Notes: generated by a model not told the origin, from the letters alone. Positions 34,541 to 43,717 are shown, numbered from the stretch's first letter. The stretch: DNA of 64,000 bases from JANXSS01 sp040385645 (GCA_040385645.1 JAZKGZ010000011.1:1-64000); one strand, 5' to 3'. Numbers and translations are program-made.

Positions 34541-36118
34541 GTGGATGTGATACGCCTTCTTACTAGCCTCTTTATCACAGCTGCGATCAGTGGCTGTGCC
34601 AGCCTGCCGCGTGATTTCGAAAAGCCGGTTTCCCAGGCAATCGCCGCTGCCGACCGCCGGGACAGCCCGCTCGTCAAGGCGACAGAATCGTCGCAGCCAC
34701 CTGGTGAACTATCGGGCTTCAGGTTATTGCCCACCGGCGGTTATGCCTTCAATACGCGCGTTGCACTGGCTCGCCGCGCGCGCCATACACTGGATGTCCA
34801 GTATTACATCGTCGAAGACGATGAAACCGGCCGCGCGATTCTGAAGGAATTACAGAACGCCGCGAAGCGTGGCGTGCGGGTGCGGTTGCTGATGGACGAT
34901 ATCGGCACCGAGACGCTCGATCAGACGCTGCTGAAAATGGCATCGCAGCCAAATATCGAGGTCCGGATTTTCAATCCGTTCGCCTCGGGCCGCTCTGCCG
35001 TCTCCACGCGGTTGCTCTCATCGTTGGGCGACCTTGCGCGCGTGAACCGTCGCATGCATAACAAATCATTCGTTGCCGACAACATCATGGCCGTTACTGG
35101 AGGCCGCAATATCGGCAATGCATATTTTATGCACAGCAACGGCAGCAATTTCATAGACCTAGATGTCTTCGCCGCTGGCCCGATCGTCACAGAGCTATCG
35201 TCGGTATTCGACCGCTATTGGAACAGCAATTATGTGTATCCGATTGCATCGCTGGTGAAATTCGAGCCTGCCATGGCAGCCATGGCAGATCAAATGATGG
35301 CTGCGGTACCGGGCATGCCGGAAATGATCGGCGAAGATGGCCTAGCGCCCGCCGTGATGCGGGATTTGCTTGGTCATGCGCCGCTGGCCCAGGAAATCGA
35401 TCGTGGTCAAATGAAACTGACTTGGGCGGCTGCGCGGGTGGTTGCCGACGATCCGTCCAAGGCTGCTGGCATCACGGACGCCAAGATTCCCGACACCGCC
35501 AGCGGAATGCTGGGCTCGCTGATGGGGTCGGCACAATCCGAGGTAACCGTTCTCACGCCTTACTTTGTGCCTGGCAAACCCGGGATGGCCGTGTTACGAA
35601 AGCTTAGAGCCAAAGGCGTGCGTGTAAGCGTGTTGACTAATTCGTTGGCGGCAACCGACACGCCTATCGTTCATATTGGCTACGCCGCTTATCGGCTGGA
35701 AATGCTGCGGCTTGGTGTAGATTTGTATGAACTGAGCCCGACGCGCGGCTCGAAAACCGGCATGTTGGGCCTCTTCGGCACGTCGCGCGCGAAGCTGCAT
35801 GCAAAAACCGTGGTTGTCGATAACCGCCAGTTATTCATCGGCTCGATCAATCTGGATGCGCGCTCATCGCATACCAACACCGAGCAAGGATTGATCATCG
35901 ACAGCCCCGCACTGGCGGCGGAAGTATTGAATTTGCTGGCGCACGACAAGGGGGAAAGCTCCTACCACCTGCGCCTGACACCGGACCGCAACAGCATCGA
36001 GTGGGTCAGTCGCGAGCGGGGCGTTGAGACTGTTGTGGATCACGATCCCGATGCAAGTTTTCTGCTTCGGTTCGGGTTGAAGATCCTTGGGCCTTTCGCG
36101 CCCGAAGAGCTGCTGTAA
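34541..36118 (+). CDS. Phospholipase D / cardiolipin synthase C-like lipoprotein
   Basis: A protein of about 525 residues with two HKD motifs: MHNKSFVADNIMAVTGGRNIGNAY and LHAKTVVVDNRQLFIGSINLDARSSHTNTE. The N-terminal segment VIRLLTSLFITAAISGC is a lipoprotein signal, which favours the GTG at 34541 as start; an in-frame ATG at 34445 would bury the lipobox 50 residues inside. The layout resembles ClsC (YmdC), which makes cardiolipin from phosphatidylglycerol and phosphatidylethanolamine, but ClsC activity is not proven by sequence. The gene lies between two paralogous periplasmic protein genes. Confidence 0.85.
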   Translation: MDVIRLLTSLFITAAISGCASLPRDFEKPVSQAIAAADRRDSPLVKATESSQPPGELSGFRLLPTGGYAFNTRVALARRARHTLDVQYYIVEDDETGRAILKELQNAAKRGVRVRLLMDDIGTETLDQTLLKMASQPNIEVRIFNPFASGRSAVSTRLLSSLGDLARVNRRMHNKSFVADNIMAVTGGRNIGNAYFMHSNGSNFIDLDVFAAGPIVTELSSVFDRYWNSNYVYPIASLVKFEPAMAAMADQMMAAVPGMPEMIGEDGLAPAVMRDLLGHAPLAQEIDRGQMKLTWAAARVVADDPSKAAGITDAKIPDTASGMLGSLMGSAQSEVTVLTPYFVPGKPGMAVLRKLRAKGVRVSVLTNSLAATDTPIVHIGYAAYRLEMLRLGVDLYELSPTRGSKTGMLGLFGTSRAKLHAKTVVVDNRQLFIGSINLDARSSHTNTEQGLIIDSPALAAEVLNLLAHDKGESSYHLRLTPDRNSIEWVSRERGVETVVDHDPDASFLLRFGLKILGPFAPEELL

Positions 36119-36148
36119 AAAATGCGCACGCCGGTTTCGGGTGCGCAT
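36117..36148 (-). terminator. Terminator of periplasmic paralog 2
   Basis: The minus strand again forms ATGCGCAC / GTGCGCAT followed by six T, 21 bases after the stop at 36170. On the other strand the T-run side overlaps the stop codon of the PLD-family gene. The stem is identical to the one at 33455-33489. Confidence 0.88.
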
Positions 36149-36169
36149 CGATCTACGGTCGCCTGGAAC

Positions 36170-36538
36170 TTACTTGCCAGTTGTCAGGTTGTCACCTTTT
36201 TGCTTGTGTACTTCTTTTTGGTTTGCCACTTTTGCCTCGGCTTTGACTTCGCTTCGGCTTTTGGTACTAACCTGCTTCTGATCGACCGCTTGGGCCGCTG
36301 CAGCCTCATTCTTTTGTGTGTCGCCGACTGGCGAAGCGGCTTTGCTGCTATCTAGCGCCGCAGACGAGCCAGCTGCGCCTGTCTGGCCAGCAGGAGTGGT
36401 GGCCGCTGCTTTCGTTTCTGCCTTGACTTCAGCACGACTCTTTGTTTCAGCAGGCGTAGCAGTATGCGCTGCGGCAAACGCACTGGAGGCAGCCAGTTGT
36501 ACCAACGGCAAGGCAATTATCAGCAATGATTTCTTCAT
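36170..36538 (-). CDS. DUF4148-like periplasmic protein with SRAEVKA repeats (paralog 2)
   Basis: A 122-residue protein with signal peptide MKKSLLIIALPLVQLAASSAFA and two K-S-R-[AS]-E-V-K-A-E motifs, ending KEVHKQKGDNLTTGK. Signal peptide and tail are nearly identical to paralog 1, while the centre has diverged and lost one repeat. A good ribosome binding site (GGAGAAATAACT) precedes the ATG at 36538. Both copies lie on the minus strand on either side of the PLD-family lipoprotein gene. The role is unknown. Confidence 0.75.
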   Translation of the reverse strand: MKKSLLIIALPLVQLAASSAFAAAHTATPAETKSRAEVKAETKAAATTPAGQTGAAGSSAALDSSKAASPVGDTQKNEAAAAQAVDQKQVSTKSRSEVKAEAKVANQKEVHKQKGDNLTTGK

Positions 36539-36686
36539 AGTTATTTCTCCACGATTTACAGGGATCGGAACATCGACGAATAAGCGCGACGCGTTTAATA
36601 AGTAACGCTTCCAAGCGACTTGGGTTTACTGAGCTTACGTCATGTTACAAATAACATAACTATGAAATTATAAAGCTGACTGTAGG

Positions 36687-37454
36687 TCAGCGGAGAGGCA
36701 GCTCGATGCTGCCAGCTACAGCCGATCTGCTACCTTCGAGAGGCGTATTGCTGACCCCGTGGTAAGCAAACGCAATTGAAGCCTTGATTTCGTTGGAAAT
36801 GTTCCGTCCTGCCGCGTGAAACAAGCCACTATGAAAAAACACGACGTCGCCGGGATGCAGGCAAAGCGGTACTGCGCCGGCTAGCAAACGGTGATTTTGC
36901 GGCATCTCGGCACGTAGAAAATCTAATGGGTCGAGCTGCTCCGGCGACATCTGCAAACGATGCGATCCGGGAATAAAGCGCAGGCCACCATTGTCGGCAT
37001 TTTCCGAACCCAGGGCGAGCCAGACGCATACCAGATCGGGGCGCTCGAACGACCAATACCGCATGTCGCGATGCCAGCCGGTCGCACTGCCGAATTCCGG
37101 ATGCTTGGTCATCACGCAATTATGATGCGCCAGCGTCAGACAGATCGGCTCTCCCAACAATTGCTGCACTGCAGTGACAACGCCCGGATCGCCGGCCCAG
37201 GCACTGAAGCACCGATGCCGCCGGTAAGCATTGCGCAGACGACGTACCGTGCGACCGCCAGGTGCATGTAGGGAAGTCGGCGCTCCGGGGTAGCCAACTT
37301 CTGATTCGTATTCCAGCGGCTCGACCGCTGCATCGAGATGGGCGAAAGTAATCAGGCGCATCACGTCGCACATGGACTTGGGCACTAATGCTGGCAGCAC
37401 CAGGTATCCGTCACCGTGAAACTGGTCGATCTGGGTTGCCGAAAATTTCAACAT
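36687..37454 (-). CDS. Phytanoyl-CoA dioxygenase (PhyH) family protein
   Basis: A 255-residue Fe(II)/2-oxoglutarate oxygenase. It opens LKFSATQIDQFHGDGYLVLP; metal ligands are His and Asp in GWHRDMRYW and a distal His in FHSGLFHAAGRN, followed by the arginine expected to hold 2-oxoglutarate. The segment FIPGSHRLQMSPEQLDP is typical of PhyH proteins. The ATG at 37454 with GGAG 7 bases upstream is used. The substrate is unknown; bacterial members hydroxylate varied small molecules. Confidence 0.85.
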   Translation of the reverse strand: MLKFSATQIDQFHGDGYLVLPALVPKSMCDVMRLITFAHLDAAVEPLEYESEVGYPGAPTSLHAPGGRTVRRLRNAYRRHRCFSAWAGDPGVVTAVQQLLGEPICLTLAHHNCVMTKHPEFGSATGWHRDMRYWSFERPDLVCVWLALGSENADNGGLRFIPGSHRLQMSPEQLDPLDFLRAEMPQNHRLLAGAVPLCLHPGDVVFFHSGLFHAAGRNISNEIKASIAFAYHGVSNTPLEGSRSAVAGSIELPLR

Positions 37455-37647
37455 TGTCGTCTCCGGATGAACGCCTGCTTGGTGCGTGCTTGGTACGTGC
37501 TTAGGCATATACGGCCGCGTGGCGTTTCTGTGCCAAAGATAATACTCCGGGCATCGAGTGTTGTCTAAAAGATGGCGACCTTGCAGTATCATTATGCGAA
37601 AGTGGAACGGCACGTGCCATAGCTAAATTTTTTAGGACGACTCGAAC

Positions 37648-38046
37648 ATGAACCCGACCATGCCTGCGTATTTTTGGACTGCCTGGGTCACACTGGCGGC
37701 ATTGCTCGTATATTTTTGGATTACCTTCAATGTCGGGCGTGCTCGCGGAAAATTCGGCATCGATGCACCGGTCATGGATGGGCCGTTGCCATTCTTGAGT
37801 GTGCTGCGTGTGCATGCCAACACGGTCGAGCAAATAGTGATGTTCTTGCCGGCGTTATGGTTATGTGCGGTCTACCGCGGCGATTACTTCGCTGCTGCAG
37901 GTGGCGCGGTATGGATCGTCGGACGTATTGTTTTCGCGTTGGCGTATTACCGCGATCCGGCCAAGCGCGGCCCTGGATTCGTCATGACTATTCTGGCAAC
38001 TCTAGGTCTGATGATCGCTGCTGCAAGCGGCCTGCTGCAGCGGTGA
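37648..38046 (+). CDS. MAPEG-family membrane protein
   Basis: A 132-residue protein with four hydrophobic helices and the MAPEG motif VHANTVEQIVMFLPALWL, the E-Q-I element around the glutathione-binding site, plus ALAYYRDPAKRGPGF. MAPEG proteins are glutathione transferase- or peroxidase-like membrane enzymes. Its stop overlaps the start codon of the HD-GYP gene (TGATG), implying translational coupling. Confidence 0.87.
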   Translation: MNPTMPAYFWTAWVTLAALLVYFWITFNVGRARGKFGIDAPVMDGPLPFLSVLRVHANTVEQIVMFLPALWLCAVYRGDYFAAAGGAVWIVGRIVFALAYYRDPAKRGPGFVMTILATLGLMIAAASGLLQR

Positions 38047-39389
38047 TGTCGACTAAGGCCATCTATCTCGCTCCGGAACAGCTTTGTATCGGCATCTACG
38101 TACACCTAGATCTGAACTGGCTGGAACATGATTTTGCCCGCAACAGTTTTAAAATTAAAACGGCCGAGCAACTGGCGCAGTTAAAGCGCCTGGGCTTGAA
38201 GCGCATCCGCGTGGACCCGGTTCGTAGCGATGCGAGACCGCTACCGGCAATTTCCACCGGCAACGGCGCATCGTCGATGAATGCGGATGGCACGGTCAAA
38301 AACCAGTCAGAAATTGAAGCAGAGATCGAAGCAGAAAGCGCCATTGCTGGGCAAGCGGTGGAGGAAAGCCCGGCGATGCTGGCCAAGCGCGAACGCATCG
38401 ACAGAATCGCAAAGCAACGCGCGGCAGTGGCGCAATGCGAAGCGCAATTTCTGAAAGCCGCAACGGCGCTAAAAAGCATCAACACCAACTTGTTTTCGCG
38501 GCCGGCAGCGGCCTTGGAGAGCGCAGAACAACTAATTCAGCAGATGCTCGATTCGATCCTGACCGACAAAGATATCGCGATCCATCTGATGAACGACAAA
38601 GTGGCCGGCGAGGAAATGTATTTTCATTCCCTCAACGTGGCGGTGCTGGCGATGATGCTGGCACGCCAGCTTGCGATGCCCGCCGAAGATATCAAACAGC
38701 TAGGTGTCGGTTGTCTGTTCCACGATATCGGCAAGCTCGACATACCCGACCGGGTGCGCATGAAGACCGAGCCCCACACGCGCGCCGAGCGCAACTTGAT
38801 GCAGCAGCATCCGCAGTACGGGTTGGGCATGGCCGCCAAATTAGGATTGTCACGCGAAGCCGCCGATATCGTCGCTCAGCATCATGAGCATATCGATGGC
38901 AGCGGCTATCCGCATCAATTGAAGGGCAGTCAGATTTCACCCCTGGCGCGTGTGGTCGCCATCGTCAACACCTACGACAATTTATGTAATCAACCCAACT
39001 TCGCTGATTCCGTCAGCCCTTACGAAGCGTTGTCACAAATGTTTGCGCAGCAGCGTCAGCATTTCGATGCCGGGCCGCTGACGACTTTTATTCACTGCAT
39101 GGGAGTTTACCCACCCGGAACCATCGTCCGATTATCCGACGACACGTTGGGCATGGTGGTGTCGGTGAATGCTTCAAAGCCACTGAGGCCAAGCATCTTG
39201 ATCTACGATGCGGCGGTGCCGAAAAGCGAAGCGATCATCATCGATCTCATGACCGAGCCGGAAGTCAATGTCGCCGCGAGCTTGAAGCCGGCGCAATTGC
39301 CACGCGAAGTCTATGACTATCTGAGCCCGCGCAAGCGCACGACCTATTATCTCGACGCACCGAAAAAAGGCCAAACGGCCCGGTCGTGA
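38046..39389 (+). CDS. HD-GYP domain c-di-GMP phosphodiesterase with N-terminal DUF3391
   Basis: A 447-residue protein. The N-terminus (IYLAPEQLCIGIYVHLDLNWLEHDF) is DUF3391, followed by a charged helical linker. The HD-GYP domain has HSLNVAVLAMMLARQL, an intact LFHDIGKLDIPD, and HHEHIDGSGYPHQLKG. The usual AIAD ligand motif reads AIVNTYDNLCN, with Asn at the Asp position, a variant that also occurs in beta-proteobacterial relatives. It should hydrolyse c-di-GMP. The start overlaps the MAPEG stop by one base. Confidence 0.88.
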   Translation: MSTKAIYLAPEQLCIGIYVHLDLNWLEHDFARNSFKIKTAEQLAQLKRLGLKRIRVDPVRSDARPLPAISTGNGASSMNADGTVKNQSEIEAEIEAESAIAGQAVEESPAMLAKRERIDRIAKQRAAVAQCEAQFLKAATALKSINTNLFSRPAAALESAEQLIQQMLDSILTDKDIAIHLMNDKVAGEEMYFHSLNVAVLAMMLARQLAMPAEDIKQLGVGCLFHDIGKLDIPDRVRMKTEPHTRAERNLMQQHPQYGLGMAAKLGLSREAADIVAQHHEHIDGSGYPHQLKGSQISPLARVVAIVNTYDNLCNQPNFADSVSPYEALSQMFAQQRQHFDAGPLTTFIHCMGVYPPGTIVRLSDDTLGMVVSVNASKPLRPSILIYDAAVPKSEAIIIDLMTEPEVNVAASLKPAQLPREVYDYLSPRKRTTYYLDAPKKGQTARS

Positions 39390-39419
39390 GCGTAGCCGCA
39401 ACCGCAATACATATAAACA

Positions 39420-39686
39420 CTAATTGCGGCGCCCGGGGTAAGCCATTGCCGGCACTTCGAGCAAATCATCATGCCGACGTTTGGCCGACAGGTTCAACAG
39501 CACGCGCATGATGACATCCACATCGACGTTTTTTTCTCGTAGGAACTGGGCCGCATATTCGGTGCCATGAATCTGTTGCAGCGTGATGCCCTTGCGAACG
39601 ATTTCCGCCGTACTACGGTCGGCACGCGAGATTTGCGGCTTGGGAGCGATACCGCCAGCCTTGAAAGATTGTTTATGCTGATCCAT
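39420..39686 (-). CDS. Hypothetical small protein
   Basis: An 88-residue, mostly helical cytosolic protein with AEIVRKGITLQQIHGTEYAAQFLREKNVDVDVIMRVLL (in parts) and a C-terminal arginine-rich tail ending YPGRRN. AGGAG 8 bases before the ATG at 39686 supports expression. Similar short proteins occur in related beta-proteobacteria as far as I recall, but I know of no function. Confidence 0.7.
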   Translation of the reverse strand: MDQHKQSFKAGGIAPKPQISRADRSTAEIVRKGITLQQIHGTEYAAQFLREKNVDVDVIMRVLLNLSAKRRHDDLLEVPAMAYPGRRN

Positions 39687-39879
39687 GATGTACTCCTGAA
39701 AATTATCAAACCGCTTCTTTAAAACAGTCACTACGCAGGCAATATTCGCGCATGAAGCAAGTCTAATTAATTCCCAAGAGAAAGTGTTGCTTTACATTAA
39801 ATTTTGAGGAATTTTGAAACAATTTCTCAAAAAATTTCGTTACGCACGATCCGCTTCGATTTCCTATACAAACGACTGC

Positions 39880-41547
39880 CTAGACGGATAATGGCTTGTA
39901 ACGAATTCGCTTGGGCTTGGCACCCTCTTCACCCAAACGCTTGCGTTTATCCGCTTCATATTCTTGATAGTTTCCATCAAAAAAACCGACCTGCGAATTG
40001 CCTTCAAATGCCAGGATATGTGTAGCGATGCGGTCCAGAAACCAGCGATCGTGAGAAATCACCAGCACGCTGCCGGCAAATTCCAACAGAGCATCTTCTA
40101 GCGCGCGCAGAGTTTCAACGTCCAAGTCGTTCGACGGCTCATCGAGCAGCAGCACATTGCCGCCTTTGAGCAGGGTTTTTGCCAAGTGCAGGCGTCCGCG
40201 CTCGCCGCCGGACAAATTACCCACCAGCTTTTGCTGGTCGCCACCCTTAAAGTTGAAACGCCCGAGGTAAGCGCGCGAGGGCATCTCGAAGCGGCCGACG
40301 GTCAGGATGTCGGCACCGCCGGTGACGTCGTCGAACACGGTTTTGCCATCGCTGAGCGTATCGCGTGACTGATCGACGATCGATACCCGCGCTGTGGTAC
40401 CGATGACGACCTCGCCGCTATCGGGCTGCTCGACGCCGGTGATCATCTTGAACAGCGTCGATTTACCCGCACCGTTGGGGCCGATGATGCCGACGATCGC
40501 ACCGGCTGGAATGCGCAGGCTGAGATTGTCGATCAACAGCCGGTCGCCGAACGCTTTCGAAACATTTTTGAACTCGATGACTTCGTTACCCAGCCGCTCG
40601 GCCACGGGAATGAAAATTTCCTGCGTTTCATTGCGCTTTTGATATTCATGCTCGGACAGCTCGTTGAAGCGAGCTAGGCGTGCCTTACTTTTTGCCTGCC
40701 GACCTTTCGGATTTTGACGCACCCATTCGAGTTCCTTGGCAATATTCTTCTGACGCGCCGATTCGGACGATTCTTCCTGCTTCAGCCGGTTGCCCTTTTG
40801 CTCCAGCCAGGAACTGTAATTGCCTTTCCATGGAATGCCATGACCGCGATCGAGTTCGAGAATCCACTCGGCGGCGTTGTCAAGGAAATAGCGATCGTGG
40901 GTGATGCCGACCACCGTGCCGGGAAAGCGCTGCAGAAATTGCTCCAGCCAGTCGACCGATTCCGCGTCTAAATGGTTGGTCGGCTCGTCCAGCAGCAGCA
41001 TGTCGGGCTTGGAAAGCAGCAGGCGGCACAGCGCTACACGCCGCTTTTCACCACCCGACAAAACGCCGATCTTCGCTTCCCACGGCGGCAGGCGCAAGGC
41101 GTCGGCAGCCATCTCCAGTTGTTGTTCCGGATTGTCGCCGGCGGCGGTGGAAATGATGGCTTCGAGCCTGCCCTGCTCGGCTGCCAGCGCATCGAAATCG
41201 GCATCCGGCTCGGCATAGGCGGCATACACCGCATCGAGCTTGGCCTTGGCTTCGAACACTTCGCCCAGACCGCCTTCGACGGCTTCGCGCACGGTCTGCT
41301 CGGGGTCGAGCTGCGGCTCTTGCGGCAAGTAACCGATATTTAAACCAGGCATCGGTACGGCATCGCCGATGATGTCTTTGTCCAGGCCGGCCATGATTTT
41401 CAACAGCGTGGATTTTCCGGAGCCGTTCAGGCCCAGCACGCCGATTTTCGCGCCGGGGAAAAACGACAGGGAAATGTCTTTTAATATCTGGCGTTTTGGC
41501 GGCACGATCTTGCCGACGCGATTCATGGTGTAGACGTAATTTGCCAT
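39880..41547 (-). CDS. ettA: Energy-dependent translational throttle protein EttA (ABC-F)
   Basis: A 555-residue soluble protein with two ABC ATPase domains. Walker A motifs are GLNGSGKST and GPNGAGKST, signature motifs are LSGGEKRRVAL and LSGGERGRLHLA, and Walker B motifs are LLLDEPTNHLD and LLLDEPSNDLD. The N-terminus YVYTMNRVGKIVPPKRQILKDI is characteristic of EttA within the ABC-F proteins. It binds the ribosomal E site and gates the first peptide bond according to energy state. The ATG at 41547 gives the usual family length. Confidence 0.95.
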   Translation of the reverse strand: MANYVYTMNRVGKIVPPKRQILKDISLSFFPGAKIGVLGLNGSGKSTLLKIMAGLDKDIIGDAVPMPGLNIGYLPQEPQLDPEQTVREAVEGGLGEVFEAKAKLDAVYAAYAEPDADFDALAAEQGRLEAIISTAAGDNPEQQLEMAADALRLPPWEAKIGVLSGGEKRRVALCRLLLSKPDMLLLDEPTNHLDAESVDWLEQFLQRFPGTVVGITHDRYFLDNAAEWILELDRGHGIPWKGNYSSWLEQKGNRLKQEESSESARQKNIAKELEWVRQNPKGRQAKSKARLARFNELSEHEYQKRNETQEIFIPVAERLGNEVIEFKNVSKAFGDRLLIDNLSLRIPAGAIVGIIGPNGAGKSTLFKMITGVEQPDSGEVVIGTTARVSIVDQSRDTLSDGKTVFDDVTGGADILTVGRFEMPSRAYLGRFNFKGGDQQKLVGNLSGGERGRLHLAKTLLKGGNVLLLDEPSNDLDVETLRALEDALLEFAGSVLVISHDRWFLDRIATHILAFEGNSQVGFFDGNYQEYEADKRKRLGEEGAKPKRIRYKPLSV

Positions 41548-41816
41548 GGCGATAAGAGTCCGGTTGAGTTGCAATTGCGTTGCAATTGGGTTGCGATCGT
41601 GAAGCATGGAACGCGTAAGGGGGTGGCGATGAGCGTGCACAAAAGCGCGGCGGCGTTAGGATACCTGATACGCGCTGTCTGCGTAGTTGAAACTGGCCGC
41701 GAGCAGCCGATGGCACACATAGCCAGACCGGATCCAATCGTCGCGTTTACTGGCGAAGTCAACAATCATTGAAACGCTATTTGACCAGCAACGCAGCCAG
41801 CAATGCAACCGGTGAT

Positions 41817-43301
41817 TCAATCAACAATGTCTAGCTCACTTTTCAGCTGATTCAGTTCCGCTGCTGAAAACGACACGCCATATCTCCACATGATCGTATA
41901 TCTGGCAGGATCATTCGTACGCCAGACGAATTTGACCAGGCAGGATGCCGCTTTCAAAACGCCTCCACGTGCCGGATGCGAAGAGAATGCCGCTGCCTCC
42001 AACCACGCGTCGACACCCCCCCATGTATGCGTAGGAACATCTTTCTGGCTAAGCTGATGCAACAGATTGCCCAATGCATCCGACAGCCCTTCGCCAATCG
42101 CCGATCCGAGCTTTTCTCGTATGTGAACGGACGCTGACTGCGTATGCCGGCCGATCATTAAAACCGCCGCTTTGAGAGCCGCACCGACCGGCCAGCGGCC
42201 GAATTGCTGTGGGATTGCCATGAGCACTTCGAGCCGCTGTGCATCCGGGAGATGAACGGAGCGTTCCGTCACCTTTTCCAGCAGGTCAATCAAGTTATCC
42301 TTGATCGTCAGATCCTCTGGTTTGAAATCCCTTGTCTTGAAATTTTTTGATTCGCCATTTTCGCCGATGAAATCCGCGGATGTGAAATGATGCGTTTGTT
42401 CAAGCAAAAGGCACAAATGTCGTGCGGCGTGCGGCTCACTTCGCACCAGCAAAAAGATTTGTTCGATTGCGTTACGCCGATCCTCGCCGGGTGCAACGTG
42501 GGGTAGCGCACGAATCAGATGATCGGTCATCCGGTTGCGCCCTTCGGCGTCGGCGGCGATGATGAGCGGTATCAGCAAGCCAAGATGATCGCCCCGGACT
42601 TCATGGTCTTTCACATGACTGATTGCGTCGATCAGCGCGATAGTCGGCTCGAGCACTATCTGCGCAGGCATCGTCATCAATGCGTCGGCCAACTTGGCCC
42701 AGAAAGCGTTACGCATGCCTTCATGGGGCAAGGCTTCGATGGATGAAGCCAGGCTGCAAAGATATTCGGATCTGTGCTCCGACGAAATGCGTGGCACTTC
42801 CATCCCAAGATCGTAGAAAACCGTTTCCCGCATCTCTTCCGGTATTTCGCGCAGGTTGCCTGCAAGTTCGAGCATCGCGGCATCTTTGAACTCTGCAGGC
42901 AAACTGGCGATGTGCCGCTTGACCTGGCTTAAGGAGGCTGGCCCGAAAATAACGCTAGGCGCGCACGGCAGCAGTGCCACGTCATTGCTGGTTGAAAAAC
43001 CAAAACAACGATCGCGCTTTCGATCTTTATTTGTCGCCGCCGGGCCGGGGCCGGCGCATGCACCGTTGCCTGGCCGTGGCAGGCGACCCAGCACACCAAC
43101 GTCATGCTTTGCACTACTGTTCTGAGCAGCGTCGGGGGAAGTCGACGGCGAGGTATCCGCATCCGATCGGGTCGGCGATTGCGATAACGCGGGAATAAAG
43201 GTTTCCTGCGCCTGTTTCAAATACTTGAGCAATTCAATTCCTTCGAGCCGATTTTTCACGGCGTTGTCATTGGCGGTAGAGATTGATCCGAAAACCGGCA
43301 A
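41817..43301 (-). CDS. Helical-repeat protein of unknown function, candidate secreted effector
   Basis: A ~494-residue soluble protein without signal peptide or membrane helix. The first ~90 residues are rich in Ser, Thr, Pro and Asp and look disordered. The rest is a series of ~35-45-residue helical units with a repeating pattern of Leu-Pro or Ile-Pro, then Arg, then Leu-rich helix (SLPAEFKDAAMLELAGNL, REIPEEMRETVFYDLG, EALPHEGMRNAFWAKLAD, RALPHVAPGEDRRNAIEQI). The pattern recalls HEAT-like repeat effectors of plant pathogens. The same style recurs in the 60220-62019 protein. The frame opens with TTG and no clear ribosome binding site, so the start is uncertain. No hrp-type box was found. 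Confidence 0.6.
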   Translation of the reverse strand: MPVFGSISTANDNAVKNRLEGIELLKYLKQAQETFIPALSQSPTRSDADTSPSTSPDAAQNSSAKHDVGVLGRLPRPGNGACAGPGPAATNKDRKRDRCFGFSTSNDVALLPCAPSVIFGPASLSQVKRHIASLPAEFKDAAMLELAGNLREIPEEMRETVFYDLGMEVPRISSEHRSEYLCSLASSIEALPHEGMRNAFWAKLADALMTMPAQIVLEPTIALIDAISHVKDHEVRGDHLGLLIPLIIAADAEGRNRMTDHLIRALPHVAPGEDRRNAIEQIFLLVRSEPHAARHLCLLLEQTHHFTSADFIGENGESKNFKTRDFKPEDLTIKDNLIDLLEKVTERSVHLPDAQRLEVLMAIPQQFGRWPVGAALKAAVLMIGRHTQSASVHIREKLGSAIGEGLSDALGNLLHQLSQKDVPTHTWGGVDAWLEAAAFSSHPARGGVLKAASCLVKFVWRTNDPARYTIMWRYGVSFSAAELNQLKSELDIVD

Positions 43302-43542
43302 GCCGGCAAAGGACCATATGCCGGGCTACGATAGGTAGATGAAAGGAGCAGGAGGAAGCGAGGCTGCGATTGAATAGATCGACTTCATGCACCGTTTTCG
43401 GATAGCCTGCTATTTTAGCGTCATTGCCAATAATGAAAGCTCATCAAGCGTGAGCGACTTATACGAACAGATTTCCTGCAGTAATTAACTTACTGATTCG
43501 TAACGCTATTTATAGAAAAATTCTGAAATTGCTTGTTTTTGG
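43302..43542. other. AT-rich intergenic region, no gene seen
   Basis: The stretch between the divergent helical-repeat gene and the hrp-type box at 43543 has no supported gene. It contains AGGAGCAGGAGGAAG on the plus strand at 43347-43357, which looks like ribosome binding sites, but no open frame follows. It must hold the promoter of the helical-repeat gene. Confidence 0.4.
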
Positions 43543-43603
43543 TGCGGTTGAGCGGGCACGACTTCGTTTGGGCTACCAAAGTTTTTGAGCCTTTTTGTAC
43601 TCT
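43543..43603 (+). promoter_or_regulatory. hrp_II/PIP-type promoter of the zinc-protease-motif gene
   Basis: TGCG-N16-TTCG spans 43543-43566 (one mismatch to TTCG-N16-TTCG). After 31 bases comes TACTCT at 43598-43603, which fits YANNNT. The box ends 152 bases before the ATG at 43718, against 150 and 151 for the two boxes in the 19-22 kb region. Confidence 0.55.
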
Positions 43604-43717
43604 TTTGTCTGTACAGCCGGACTTTGTATTTGAAATCGAGGTGTTGTCGGCTGAATCGAGATTTTCCATTAGCATGCCAATAAAATTTTCCACTTCGAGT
43701 GGTTGCGAAAGGCCATT

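Noticed and set aside
37674..38045. Longer N-terminus of the second HD-GYP protein overlapping the MAPEG gene
   Set aside because: The overlapping part is a shadow of the MAPEG coding sequence; DUF3391 begins right after the ATG at 38046, which overlaps the MAPEG stop.
43302..43500. Possible hrp-type box before the helical-repeat gene at 41817-43301
   Set aside because: A single CGAA (43464-43467) has no partner at N15-N17 on either side.
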